From assembly GCA_016875995.1 (NCBI GenBank), contig VGOG01000009.1, positions 1-41,989 of the forward strand: DNA of 41,989 nucleotides, in the 5' to 3' direction. Shown here piece by piece: positions 20,143-28,508 of this stretch (position 1 is its first letter; every line of letters starts with the position of its first letter). A program made the translations under genes and the position numbers. Under the pieces are notes generated by a model. The model saw only the letters and a program-made list of their open reading frames with translations. It was not told the DNA's origin and did not search any database. The DNA comes from Chloroflexota bacterium (GTDB taxonomy: Bacteria; Chloroflexota; Anaerolineae; VGOG01).

Positions 20143-21153
20143 GTGACTACTACCCCCGAGAATGAAGAACTAACCGAGGTCTCTCTCAGTCGGAGATTCT
20201 TTCGTCCTCAGACTCTCATTTCCTTCGCTGTCGCCTTTGTCATCCTTTACTTCCTCCTCACCAGGGTGAAAATAGATGTGGAGGAGATGCAGAGGATCTT
20301 AGGAGACACGGATCTATTTCTCTTTTCCCTCTCCCTTCTCTTCTATTACCTGACCTTTCCCCTGCGCGGCTGGCGCTGGCAGGTACTACTCCGCAACGCG
20401 GGATTCGACAATCCTCCGTCGCTCAGAGACCTGACGGAGATCACCTTTCTTTCCTATTTCGTAAACAACATCATTCCGGCCAAGCTAGGGGATGTTTATC
20501 GTGGCTATCTCCTGAAAAGGAGCGCTGGCCTCTCTTTCTCCAGGAGCATGGGCACCATCGTCAGCGAGCGGATCATCGCGCTGCTCGTCCTCTTCGTCAT
20601 GGTGGGAATAGCCAGTCTGATCGGCTTTCGCGGGCATCTCCCTGAAGCCATCCTTCAGACTCTGGGCATAGCCCTCGCCCTGGTACTGGTGGCCGCAGTG
20701 GGCCTCCTGGCGATGAAAGGGGGAAGGAAATTTATCCTCAACATTCTTCCTGCGCGATTGAGACCACTCTACGCCCATTTCGAGGAAGGGTTGTTTCTGT
20801 CCTTCCGGCGCTTCCCCCTCCTCTTGCTGCTCACCATCCTCATCTGGGGGATGGAGGGAGGGCGGTTCTTCTTTGCCGCTGGCGCCCTGAACCTCGCCAT
20901 TGATCCCATGACCTCCCTCTTCATCGCACTCGGCAGCGCCCTGCTTACTACCTTGCCTTTCACGCCGTCGGGGTTGGGCATCGTGGAATCGGCCATCGTC
21001 GTCGTGCTACTTCTGGCCAGCAGGCTGGGCCTCGTGCAGGAGATGAGCCAGAGTCAGGCTCTGTCCGTTGCTCTCCTCGATCGGTTGGTCTGTTACTGGG
21101 GGCTGATTTTCCTCGGCCTGGTGGTCTACATCTTTAGCAGAAAGACGAAGTGA
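20143..21153 (+). CDS. Flippase-like / lysylphosphatidylglycerol synthase TM-domain protein
   Basis: 336 residues with about eight membrane helices. FPLRGWRWQVLLRNAGF, YFVNNIIPAKLGDVYRGYLLK and LPFTPSGLGIVESAIV are the signatures of the UPF0104/LPG_synthase_TM family (flippase-like). GTG 20143 follows CAGGAGG. It is not a hydrogenase subunit, yet it lies between the large subunit and NuoH-like genes and ends 1 base before the NuoH-like start. Its codon use looks less GC-rich than its neighbours', consistent with insertion. Role in the complex: none known. Confidence 0.85.
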   Translation: MTTTPENEELTEVSLSRRFFRPQTLISFAVAFVILYFLLTRVKIDVEEMQRILGDTDLFLFSLSLLFYYLTFPLRGWRWQVLLRNAGFDNPPSLRDLTEITFLSYFVNNIIPAKLGDVYRGYLLKRSAGLSFSRSMGTIVSERIIALLVLFVMVGIASLIGFRGHLPEAILQTLGIALALVLVAAVGLLAMKGGRKFILNILPARLRPLYAHFEEGLFLSFRRFPLLLLLTILIWGMEGGRFFFAAGALNLAIDPMTSLFIALGSALLTTLPFTPSGLGIVESAIVVVLLLASRLGLVQEMSQSQALSVALLDRLVCYWGLIFLGLVVYIFSRKTK

Positions 21154-21154
21154 G

Positions 21155-22117
21155 ATGAGTCAACTGGCAAGTATCTTGATCTTTCCCGGCTTTCTCTTTC
21201 TCTTCGTCTGCGCGCTGGCCTTCCAGTGGATTGACCGCCGGGTGGCAGCCCGCTTGCAGGGGCGCATTGGGCCGCCCTGGTTCCAGCCGCTGGCCGATTT
21301 CATCAAATTGATGGCCAAGGAAGACCTTCTGCCCACTGGTGCCCACGAGTGGGCCTGCGCGGCGCTGCCAACGGTGTCGCTGGCCGCAGTGCTGACCGCC
21401 GCGCTCTACATCCCCGTCAGCGGACGGGCGGCCAGCGCCTTCGAGGGCGATTTGATTGCCGTGCTCTTCTTGCTTAGCATTCCGGCGCTGGCCTACTTCC
21501 TGGCCGGCTGGCTCTCTGTCAGCGTCTTCAGTGTCGTCGGCGGCAACCGCTCGTTGCTGCAATACTTCTCCTACGAGGTGCCCTTCCTGATGGCGCTCAG
21601 CGGCCCGGCCATCCTCAGTGGCTCCTGGTCAGTCACGCGCATCGCCGCCTACCAGTCGCAGACGACCTGGGTGGTGCTCGTGCAACCGGTGGGCTTCCTG
21701 CTGGCGCTCGTCGGGCTGATCGGTAAGCTGAAGCGGGTGCCGTTTGACATTCCCAAGGCCAAGTCGGAGATCGGCGCCGGGCCGCTGACTGAGTTCAGCG
21801 GGCGCAAGTTAGCGTTGTGGCACCTCACGCTGCATACGAAGACTGTGGTCGGCATCTTTCTGCTGGTCAATGCCTTCCTGGGCGGCGGTAGTATTTCAGC
21901 TTCCAGTTTCCAGCTTCCAGTTTCCAGCTTCCAGTGTTCAGTTCTCAGTGCGCTGGTCTTTAGCATCAAGGCGTTGCTCATCCTGCTAGCGCTCTCAGTG
22001 GCAAGCGTGCTCTACGCTCGGCTGCGCATTGACCAACTGGCGAGCCTCGGCTGGCGGGTGCTGGCGCCGCTGGCGCTGCTGCAAATGTTGGCTACAATCT
22101 GGATCGGAGCGGGATAA
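21155..22117 (+). CDS. NuoH/HycD-like membrane subunit
   Basis: 320 residues. RLQGRIGPPWFQPLADFIKLMAKED (N-terminal) and PFDIPKAKSEIG with LTEFSG identify the subunit that anchors the hydrogenase to the membrane arm. Two of the acidic positions in the PFD loop are Lys (PKAKSE where PEAETE is common), which may alter the proton path. A repeat array (21897-21945) inserts SASSFQLPVSSFQCSVLS in frame between helices. The ATG is 1 base after the flippase stop. Confidence 0.9.
   Translation: MSQLASILIFPGFLFLFVCALAFQWIDRRVAARLQGRIGPPWFQPLADFIKLMAKEDLLPTGAHEWACAALPTVSLAAVLTAALYIPVSGRAASAFEGDLIAVLFLLSIPALAYFLAGWLSVSVFSVVGGNRSLLQYFSYEVPFLMALSGPAILSGSWSVTRIAAYQSQTTWVVLVQPVGFLLALVGLIGKLKRVPFDIPKAKSEIGAGPLTEFSGRKLALWHLTLHTKTVVGIFLLVNAFLGGGSISASSFQLPVSSFQCSVLSALVFSIKALLILLALSVASVLYARLRIDQLASLGWRVLAPLALLQMLATIWIGAG
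21897..21945 (+). repeat. Repeat array (CTTCCAGTTTCCAG) inside NuoH-like gene
   Basis: Tandem CAGCTTCCAGTTTCCAG units, in frame, coding for a Ser/Phe/Gln-rich segment of about 16 residues between two helices of the NuoH-like subunit. Confidence 0.8.
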
Positions 22118-22119
22118 AG

Positions 22120-22578
22120 ATGTCTCGTCTTCATTCGCTGGTCTACCTGTTGCCGCAGTTGTGGCGCACACTGTTCACCCGGCCGATCACGGTGCGCTAC
22201 CCCTTCGCGCCGCCGGAGGTGCCCCCCTACTCCAGGGGCCGCGTCGTGATCAATATGGACCTCTGCCGGGGGTGTGGGTTGTGCGTGCGCGATTGCCCTG
22301 CCTTTGCCCTGGAGCTGGAGCGCGAGGACGATAGCCCGAATTCATCGAAGGGCCGCGACAAGTTCCGGCTGATCCACTACCCAGACCGCTGTGCCTATTG
22401 CGGGCAGTGTCAGGATGTCTGCCGCTACGAGGCCATCTGGCTGACGAGCGAGTACGTGCCCGCTGCCGCTGACCGCGACGTGCTGCGCGAGGTGCATTAT
22501 AAAAGTGACAAGGGACAAGGGACAGGTGACAAGGGACAAGGGGCAAGGGACAAGGGGCAAGGGACGAGGGACAAGTGA
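22120..22578 (+). CDS. NuoI-like ferredoxin subunit with repeat-derived tail
   Basis: 152 residues. Two [4Fe-4S] motifs, CRGCGLCVRDCP and CAYCGQCQDVCR, carry electrons between the small subunit and an external ferredoxin. The last ~25 residues (DKGQGTGDKGQG and so on) are coded by a GACAAGGG repeat array. It is the last hydrogenase gene; no NuoE, F or G homologues follow, so ferredoxin rather than NADH is the likely electron carrier. Confidence 0.9.
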   Translation: MSRLHSLVYLLPQLWRTLFTRPITVRYPFAPPEVPPYSRGRVVINMDLCRGCGLCVRDCPAFALELEREDDSPNSSKGRDKFRLIHYPDRCAYCGQCQDVCRYEAIWLTSEYVPAAADRDVLREVHYKSDKGQGTGDKGQGARDKGQGTRDK

Positions 22579-22590
22579 CAAGGGACGAGG
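22505..22590 (+). repeat. Repeat array (GTGACAAGGGACAAG) at 3' end of NuoI-like gene
   Basis: Many GACAAGG(G) units with small variations, in frame, supplying the C-terminal tail and stop of the NuoI-like gene. Confidence 0.8.
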
Positions 22591-22597
22591 AAAAGGT

Positions 22598-22628
22598 GAG
22601 GCCGGGTTTCTGGGAGAAACCCGGCCTC
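22598..22628. terminator. Bidirectional hairpin between converging operons
   Basis: GAGGCCGGGTTTC (22598-22610), loop TGGGA, GAAACCCGGCCTC (22616-22628): a perfect 13-bp stem. It stands between the end of the hydrogenase operon (22578) and the end of the Hdr operon (22641), the expected place for a terminator for both. A clear U-tract is lacking, though TCTGTCTTT follows on the plus strand. Confidence 0.7.
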
Positions 22629-22640
22629 TGTCTTTGGCCT

Positions 22641-23498
22641 TCAAACCCGCGCCAGCACTCTGGCCGGGGAGACGATCAACTGTCCCAGTCCTAACTGCCT
22701 CTCGTCAATCCCCAGAGCCAGGCCCATCAACTGGGTGAAGTACAGGACTGGCAAGTCCAACCGCTCCCCCAGTCGCCGCTCAATCTGGGACTGATAGGCA
22801 TCGAGGACCATCTGGCACATGGGACAGGCCACCGCCAGGCACTGCGCCCCGGCATCCTTGGCTTGCTTGAGGAGCTTGCCCGTCAGGTCAAGGGCCACGT
22901 CTGTGTGGGACACCAGCACTGCCCCACCGCAACACTTGGTCTTGGCCGGGTAGGGGACGACTTCAGCTCCCAGCGTTTGCAGCAAACGATCCAGTCCCTG
23001 GGGATCCTCCGCGTCGTCAACCGGATGAAGAGCAGCGGGGCGGGTGAGCACGCAGCCGTAATAGGGGGCCACCTTGAGCCCGTGGAGTGGCCTGGGGACG
23101 TCCGCCAGGGCGTCCAGGCCGATGTCCTGCAGGATGATGTACAGGGGGTGCCTGACCACGGTGCTTCCTTTGAACTGGCGAGGCAGGCTGGCGTTGACCT
23201 TCGCCCTCAGCTCGGCGTTTCCCTTGAGCGCTTCGTCGGTGGTCCTCAGGTTCTTGTAGCAGCCGCTACATGGAGCGGCTATCTCCAGGCCCGCCGCCTC
23301 GGCGATGGCCAGGTTTCGCGCCGCCAATGCCAGGGCCAGCAAACGGTCAACGCTGGTGGCGTGGACCGTCCCGCAGCAGCTCCAGTCCTCCATCTCGGCT
23401 AGCTCGATGCCCAATCGCTCGCAGACGGCCCGCCAGGAGATGTCGTACTCCCTGGCGCTGGCGTGCAGGCTGCAACCCGGATAGTAGGCGTACTTCAA
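22641..23498 (-). CDS. hdrB: HdrB-like subunit, two CCG domains
   Basis: 285 residues with two cysteine-rich CCG domains that bind noncubane [4Fe-4S] clusters in heterodisulfide reductases. First: YYPGCS, SCCGT, CSGC. Second: YYGCVLTRP, TKCCGG, CPMC. All ligands are present. The start overlaps the hdrC stop (ATGA). It is the last gene of the long minus-strand cluster. The substrate disulfide is unknown in bacteria with such clusters. Confidence 0.92.
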   Translation of the reverse strand: MKYAYYPGCSLHASAREYDISWRAVCERLGIELAEMEDWSCCGTVHATSVDRLLALALAARNLAIAEAAGLEIAAPCSGCYKNLRTTDEALKGNAELRAKVNASLPRQFKGSTVVRHPLYIILQDIGLDALADVPRPLHGLKVAPYYGCVLTRPAALHPVDDAEDPQGLDRLLQTLGAEVVPYPAKTKCCGGAVLVSHTDVALDLTGKLLKQAKDAGAQCLAVACPMCQMVLDAYQSQIERRLGERLDLPVLYFTQLMGLALGIDERQLGLGQLIVSPARVLARV

Positions 23499-24103
23499 CG
23501 TTCCTCCCGGACGATAGGCTCAGGACGAGGCCCTCCACTGATCTGCACGGAGATCTCCCCCAGTTCGCCAGTGTTCTCGATGCGTTCCGGCCGCAGGGCG
23601 ATCTTGCCCTTCCTGAGCATCTTCAGCCCCAGCCCGGCCTGTTTGATAAGGCCAGTCAGGCCGGCTTCCGCCGTGTAGTAGCGCAACAGCAACTCTGGCT
23701 CGTACATGCGCCCGTATCGCTCCAAAACCTCCACGAAGACCCGGCTGAAGGTGGCTTCCCTGTCCTTAGCCAGCCCCTTCGCGATGGCCAGGCTGCGCAG
23801 AGAGGCCATCACGTCGGCGATCTCGATGCCCTGCGGGCAGCGCGCGGTGCAGGAGTAGCACGACACGCAGAACCAGATGTCGTGGCTGCGCAGCACCTCG
23901 TCGGCCATGCCCAGGCGGACCATGTGCATGATCCGCCGCGGGCCGTACTCCATCCAGGCCACGGTCGGGCAGGAGCCGGAACACACGCCGCACTGGAAGC
24001 AGTGGGTGAGGTCCAGCCCGCCGATCAGGGCCGCGATCTCACTCTTGAACTGTGGATCAAGCTCGCTGTATTCTAAATTCGTTGCAGTGTCTTTGGCTGC
24101 CAT
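23495..24103 (-). CDS. hdrC: HdrC-like iron-sulfur subunit
   Basis: 202 residues with two [4Fe-4S] motifs, CFQCGVCSGSCP and CVSCYSCTARCPQG, which bring electrons from HdrA to HdrB. The start ATG lies 31 bases inside the 3' end of the preceding HdrC-HdrB gene, so the two are tightly coupled. A possible C-terminal extension of ~30 residues is polar and of unknown role. Confidence 0.92.
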   Translation of the reverse strand: MAAKDTATNLEYSELDPQFKSEIAALIGGLDLTHCFQCGVCSGSCPTVAWMEYGPRRIMHMVRLGMADEVLRSHDIWFCVSCYSCTARCPQGIEIADVMASLRSLAIAKGLAKDREATFSRVFVEVLERYGRMYEPELLLRYYTAEAGLTGLIKQAGLGLKMLRKGKIALRPERIENTGELGEISVQISGGPRPEPIVREER

Positions 24104-25539
24104 TGGCTCATTTGCTCATTTGCCCATTCGCCCAGAAGGGGCTCGGCGCTGACGAAGTGTTTTTCCAGCCCCAGGGCAGATGGCTCCAGGCCGAAGGCCA
24201 ACCCCATCAACTGGGTAAAGTACAGGATGGGCAGGTCGTAGTCCTGGCCGTACTGCTCGCCTATTTGCCGCTGACGCATGTCCAGGTTGGCCTGACACAG
24301 CGGGCAGGCCACCACGATGGCTTGCGCTCCCACTTTCCTGGCATTGTCCAGTATCTTGTGACTCATGTCCATGACGATGGGCAACTGGGTGAAGACCAGC
24401 GACACTCCGCAACACTCGGTCTTGTACGACCAGTCCAGGCTGTCGGCCCCCAGGGCCTGCACCAAACGATCCATGTTCATGGGATATTCGTACTCCGCCG
24501 CACCGGTAAGTTCGGGCGGGCGGGTGATGACACAGCCGTAGTAGCACACCACCTTCAGCCCCTCCAGCGGACGGGTGACGGCGGCGGCCACCTTCTCGAT
24601 CCCCACCCGCTCAGTGATGGTGGTCAGCAGGTGGTCCACGGTCAGCTCGGGCGAGGGGGTGTACTTTGTCTGGGCGGCCACCTGCTCCCTCAGCTCAGGA
24701 TCGGCGGCGACGTCGCGCATGGCGGTGCGAAACCGAATAAAGCAGGAGGGGCAGGGCACGGTCACGTACGACTGTCCACTCTGCTCGATGAGGGCCAGGC
24801 TCTTCAGGGGCAAGACCGTGGAGAGGAGGTGATCGGTGGAGTGGGTGGGGGTGGTGCCGCAGCACACCCAGCCGTTGGGTTCAACCAGCTCCAGGCCGAT
24901 CTTGTCGGCGATGGCCCTGGTGGACATATCGTATTCGATGGCCGTGCCGTGCAGGCTGCAACCTGGATAGTAGGCCACCCGCTGCCCGCCGGGGGCCGGA
25001 GTCGGCCTGTGTTTCGCGCGACGGCTCAGCGGCGGCAGGGGTTTGAGCTTGCCCATCCTGAGCATCCTGAGAGCCAGCGGCACGTCCCTGTTGAGAAGCT
25101 GCTCGCGGTCCAGGTCGCCCGACAGGGCCATGCGCAGGTAAAGCTCGCCCATCAGCCCGGCCTCATACATGCGCCCGAAGAGCTTGATGCCCCGCAGGGC
25201 GGCGGCGTAGAAGGCGGGCACAGGCCGCACGGCTGGCTCAACGCCCTCGCGCGTGGCCATGATCTTTAGAGCATCCATGATGCGCGGCAGGTCCACCCCC
25301 TGCGGGCAGCGGGTGGAGCAGGCCTCGCAGGCCGCGCACAGCCAGATGGTCCTGGAGCGCAGGACTGTCTCCTTCTGGCCGAACTGCACGGCTCGCAGCA
25401 GGTGGTGGGGCGTCAGGTCAAAATAATCGGCCACCGGGCAGCCGGCGGTGCACTTTTTGCACTGATAGCACAGATAGACGTTCTCGCCGCACGCCTCGTG
25501 AACCTGGTGGGCCAGTTCACCCCGATACGTTATCGCCAT
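24073..25539 (-). CDS. HdrC-HdrB fusion protein
   Basis: 488 residues. The N-terminal ~190 residues are HdrC-like (CYQCKKCTAGCP, CAACEACSTRCPQG). The rest is HdrB-like with two complete CCG domains (YYPGCS, VCCGT, CPSC; YYGCVITRP, ECCGV, CPLC). It is therefore a second, fused HdrBC unit beside the separate hdrC and hdrB. The final residues (EWANEQMSQWQPK) come from a TTTGCTCATT-type repeat at 24100-24133. Confidence 0.92.
   Translation of the reverse strand: MAITYRGELAHQVHEACGENVYLCYQCKKCTAGCPVADYFDLTPHHLLRAVQFGQKETVLRSRTIWLCAACEACSTRCPQGVDLPRIMDALKIMATREGVEPAVRPVPAFYAAALRGIKLFGRMYEAGLMGELYLRMALSGDLDREQLLNRDVPLALRMLRMGKLKPLPPLSRRAKHRPTPAPGGQRVAYYPGCSLHGTAIEYDMSTRAIADKIGLELVEPNGWVCCGTTPTHSTDHLLSTVLPLKSLALIEQSGQSYVTVPCPSCFIRFRTAMRDVAADPELREQVAAQTKYTPSPELTVDHLLTTITERVGIEKVAAAVTRPLEGLKVVCYYGCVITRPPELTGAAEYEYPMNMDRLVQALGADSLDWSYKTECCGVSLVFTQLPIVMDMSHKILDNARKVGAQAIVVACPLCQANLDMRQRQIGEQYGQDYDLPILYFTQLMGLAFGLEPSALGLEKHFVSAEPLLGEWANEQMSQWQPKTLQRI
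24100..24133 (+). repeat. Repeat array (GCTCATTTGCTCATTTGCCC)
   Basis: Heptamer-like units at the junction of the HdrC-HdrB fusion 3' end and the hdrC start. It codes for part of the fusion's C-terminus. Confidence 0.65.
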
Positions 25540-25550
25540 CGTCCCTCCAT

Positions 25551-25588
25551 TTGGAATTGGATGTTGGCCTCCAATCTCTAACCTCTAG
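25551..25588 (+). repeat. Repeat (TTGGAATTGGATGTTGG / CCAATCTCTAACCTC)
   Basis: A short array, partly self-complementary (TTGGA..TTGG against CCAA), in the 45-base gap between the FAD protein and HdrC-HdrB genes. Related units occur at 20065 and 34499. Confidence 0.65.
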
Positions 25589-26451
25589 TATTCCCCGGGC
25601 ATGTTCTGCAGTTCCTCGAGGGTGAACACTGGCCCGTCCTTGCATACGTACTTGTCCCCGATGTTGCAGCGCCCGCATTTGCCGATCCCGCACTTCATGC
25701 GCATCTCCAGTGAGTTGATGATCCGGCCCGGTGGGAAGCCTAGCTCATTGAGAACGGGGATGGAGAACTTGATCATGATGGGCGGGCCACAGACCGCAGC
25801 CACGGCGTTGTTTGAACTGGGGGCCACCTCTTTGAGGATGGTGGGCACGTACCCGACCAATCCAGTCCAGCCCTCGTCCCCCGCGTCCACCGTCACGTGG
25901 AGCTGGAGGTCATCTCGTCCGGCCCAGTCCTGGAGATCGTATTTGTAGATCAGCTCTCCTGGGCTGCGGGCGCCGTAGATGACCGTGATCTCGCCAAAAC
26001 GATCACGATTGTCAGGATGAAGGATATAGTTGGTCAATGAGCGCAGGGTGGTGAAGGCGAATCCGCCGGCGACGATGACTACGTTGCTCCCCTCCAGCAT
26101 GTCCATCGGGAAGCCGTTGCCGTAAGGGCCCCTTATCCCGATAATCGTCCCCTCCTCGCAGTTGTGCAGGGCGCCGGTCACTACTCCCGTCCGCTTAACG
26201 GTAAATTGGAGATACCCCTGCTCCATCGGCGAGGAGGCGATGCCGATGGGACACTCTCCGGCACCCAGCACCGACAGCTCGGCAAACTGGCCACATCGAA
26301 AGGTGAAGCTATCCCTGTCCGCGTCGCGGAAAACGAGCTCGAAGGTCTTGATGTCTCGAGCCTCGTTCTCGTCAATGATTTTTCGGATGACCACCGGGTA
26401 GGGCAGATATGGATTGCGTATTGCGTATTGCGTATTGCGTATTTCGTCCAT
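25585..26451 (-). CDS. FAD/NAD(P)-binding oxidoreductase with Fe-S C-terminus (FlxA/sulfhydrogenase-gamma-like)
   Basis: 288 residues. It has a ferredoxin-reductase-like FAD domain (about 20-120, FRCGQFAELSV), an NAD(P)-binding domain (NVVIVAGGFAFTTLRSL, VCGPPIMIKFS), and a C-terminal CGIGKCGRCNIGDKYVC cluster motif as in PyrK. It resembles the flavin subunit of sulfhydrogenase, AsrB, or FlxA of the Flx-Hdr complexes, and probably admits NAD(P)H electrons. Its first ~13 residues (MDEIRNTQYAIRN) are coded by a GCGTATT repeat. Confidence 0.85.
   Translation of the reverse strand: MDEIRNTQYAIRNPYLPYPVVIRKIIDENEARDIKTFELVFRDADRDSFTFRCGQFAELSVLGAGECPIGIASSPMEQGYLQFTVKRTGVVTGALHNCEEGTIIGIRGPYGNGFPMDMLEGSNVVIVAGGFAFTTLRSLTNYILHPDNRDRFGEITVIYGARSPGELIYKYDLQDWAGRDDLQLHVTVDAGDEGWTGLVGYVPTILKEVAPSSNNAVAAVCGPPIMIKFSIPVLNELGFPPGRIINSLEMRMKCGIGKCGRCNIGDKYVCKDGPVFTLEELQNMPGEY
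26411..26446 (+). repeat. Repeat array (ATTGCGT x4) at 5' end of the FAD gene
   Basis: ATTGCGT repeated four times or more, a true heptamer array. It codes on the minus strand for EIRNTQYAIRN at the N-terminus of the FAD/NAD protein. Confidence 0.8.
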
Positions 26452-26476
26452 TTTGGCTTGATTCCGCCTCTTGCAA

Positions 26477-27514
26477 TCAGCTTTTCCGCGATCGGATGGC
26501 GTTGAGCACTTCCCGAAGGTCCATGTTTACCGGGCACTCGCGCACACAGCGGCCGCAGCCCACGCAGGCCACCTCCCCGAAGTTCTCGACGAAGTACCTG
26601 AACTTGTGCATCACCCGCTGCCGCATCCGCTCCTTGCCTGACGGGCGGGGGTTGTGGCCCGAGGCGTGGAGGGTGAACAGGGGGAACTGGCAGGAATCCC
26701 AGTTGCGCACCCGCTGCCCCTGGGCGTTCACCGCCTCGTCCACGATGTCGAAGCAGTGGCAGGTGGGACACAAATAGGTGCACACCGCGCACCCCAGGCA
26801 CTTCTCGTGCAGCTCGTCCCAGAAGGGGTCGTCGTACATCGTGTCCAACTGTTCTTTGACCCCTTCCACGCTTGGCCCCGAAACCGCCTGCTCGGCGCGG
26901 GCGGCGATCTCGGCTTTCAGGCTCACGTCCGCCGGAGCCGCCTCACGGAAGTAGGGGCTGTCGGCCACCAGTGCCTCCCCTCGCTCGGTGATAGCTTCCA
27001 CCAGGTAACGGTCGCCCAGGTTGGTGAACAGTAGGTCCAGGCCATCCACAGCGAAAGGTCCTCCGCCCACGGCGGTGCAGAAGCAGGTGCTCAGGGGGTG
27101 GTTGCAGCCCAGGCCGATGAGTACGGTGTTCTTCCGCCGGCCCACGTAGTAGGGGTCCTGGTAATCGGGCGCGTCGAACACCTTGTCCAGCAGGATCAGG
27201 CTTCTGGCGTCGCAGGGGCGCACGCCGAAAACCACCCTCCGCTCGTCCGGCAGGGGCACGACGGTGATCTCACCTTCCTCGTAGGCGAACAGCGTCTCCG
27301 AGCGAGGGAAGAACATCTCCTTGGGCGCCCGCCTGGAGTTGGGGGATTCGTCGAGGAGAGCCTCGTCTCCCTCGCTGATGGGCTCGAAGCTGATCAGGCC
27401 GTCCCGCTTGACGGGAGCGAACACGCGGTGCGTCTTGAGCAGGTCATCGAGGAACGCGGCTATCTTGGGGCTTGCGATCTGCCATTTTTTATTTGCCATT
27501 TGCCGATTTGTCAA
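26477..27514 (-). CDS. AsrA/HydB-like iron-sulfur protein (FlxB-like)
   Basis: 345 residues. The N-terminal region shows VVFGVRPCDARSL and GLGCNHPLSTCFCTAVGGGPF, and the C-terminal region has two [4Fe-4S] sets, CLGCAVCTYLCPTCHC and CVGCGRCVRECP. This is the pattern of anaerobic sulfite reductase A and sulfhydrogenase beta subunits. In Flx-Hdr clusters, relatives pass electrons between the flavin subunit and Hdr. The N-terminus (MTNRQMANKKWQIA) comes from a TTTGCCA repeat. Confidence 0.85.
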   Translation of the reverse strand: MTNRQMANKKWQIASPKIAAFLDDLLKTHRVFAPVKRDGLISFEPISEGDEALLDESPNSRRAPKEMFFPRSETLFAYEEGEITVVPLPDERRVVFGVRPCDARSLILLDKVFDAPDYQDPYYVGRRKNTVLIGLGCNHPLSTCFCTAVGGGPFAVDGLDLLFTNLGDRYLVEAITERGEALVADSPYFREAAPADVSLKAEIAARAEQAVSGPSVEGVKEQLDTMYDDPFWDELHEKCLGCAVCTYLCPTCHCFDIVDEAVNAQGQRVRNWDSCQFPLFTLHASGHNPRPSGKERMRQRVMHKFRYFVENFGEVACVGCGRCVRECPVNMDLREVLNAIRSRKS

Positions 27515-27520
27515 TTTGCT
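27483..27520 (+). repeat. Repeat array (ATTTGCCATTTGCCGATTTG)
   Basis: Heptamer-like TTTGCCA units at the start of the AsrA/HydB-like gene, coding for its first residues. Confidence 0.7.
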
Positions 27521-28471
27521 CTACTTGATAAATTCCTGTGGGTCATCCAGCCGGAACGTGGCCAGGGGAGGCACGCTCTCTAGATCCAGGCCCGCCTCGT
27601 AACCGTACAGCTCGCGCACGTCCTTTTCCAGCTTCTTCACCAGCACCCGCAGGTCAATGTGCATCGGGCAGGCGCGGGCGCACGCTCCGCAATCCAGACA
27701 TCGCCCGGCGACGTGATAGGCGCGCACGATGTGAAAGGCCATCACGTCTGAGAGATCGTCGCCCTTGCCGAACCAGCAGGGCTGAGCCTGATCCACGAAA
27801 CACTCCGCGCAGTAGCAGCACGGGCAGGCCTCTCGGCAGGCGTAGCAGCGGATGCAGCGACTGAACTCGTTGGCGAAGTAGGCCCATCGCTCGTCGCTCG
27901 TCTGGTCCTCCAGCGCGCGCACCGCCGCGTATTCGTCGGCGTCTTCCACCTCTGGCACCGGCTCACCGATGAGGACGTCGTACAGGGGGGGATTTCGATG
28001 GTGGCACGTGGCGCAGCCATCGCACAGTACCTCGGCCAGGTCCAGCGTCTCCTCGAAACCCTCACCGCGCAGGGTGATCAGCCCTTCGCTGACATCCGCC
28101 TCCAGCACCTCGCGCCCGTCCAGCCGCGCCTCGATCTTGGTGCGATCTATCACCCCCTGGCAGGGCACGCCGATGATGACCACGTCCTCCCTGGCGATCT
28201 GCCGCTCCACGATCTCGGCGACGATGGAGCGCGCATCGCACCCTTTGGCCACGATCCCCACTTTGCCCGTCGCGCGGTGAAGGTACGTGGCCAGGTTGTT
28301 CTCGCAGCAGGGATTCCAAACCAACCTCTCCGCTTCATCAGGGTTCCTGATGAAGCAGGGACTGGTACGAAGGGGTAAGGATCCTTGTTCGTACCCGATT
28401 ATCAGGTCAACTTTTTCATCGCGGAGAAGTGATCTCGCCACTTCTCTTATCTGTGGAGAAAGGTCTCCCAT
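27521..28471 (-). CDS. FrhB/FdhB-like iron-sulfur protein
   Basis: 316 residues. The N-terminal part (VGIVAKGCDARSI, VIIGVPCQGVID, CDGCATCHHRNPPLYDVLIGE) resembles FrhB-type flavin-binding subunits. The C-terminal part has a dense cysteine cluster, CIRCYACREACPCCYCAEC, and CLDCGACARACP. It probably accepts or donates electrons to a soluble carrier; F420 use cannot be inferred. It is followed by the AsrA/HydB-like gene 6 bases on. Confidence 0.82.
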   Translation of the reverse strand: MGDLSPQIREVARSLLRDEKVDLIIGYEQGSLPLRTSPCFIRNPDEAERLVWNPCCENNLATYLHRATGKVGIVAKGCDARSIVAEIVERQIAREDVVIIGVPCQGVIDRTKIEARLDGREVLEADVSEGLITLRGEGFEETLDLAEVLCDGCATCHHRNPPLYDVLIGEPVPEVEDADEYAAVRALEDQTSDERWAYFANEFSRCIRCYACREACPCCYCAECFVDQAQPCWFGKGDDLSDVMAFHIVRAYHVAGRCLDCGACARACPMHIDLRVLVKKLEKDVRELYGYEAGLDLESVPPLATFRLDDPQEFIK

Positions 28472-28508
28472 ACCTCACCGTTCCGAATTGCAAAACCATC
28501 ACTAGAAG

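Noticed and set aside
24052-25269. A 405-residue plus-strand open frame
   Set aside because: Antisense to the HdrC-HdrB fusion, which has all expected cysteine motifs. The plus frame is rich in His, Gly and Gln, with no recognisable domain.
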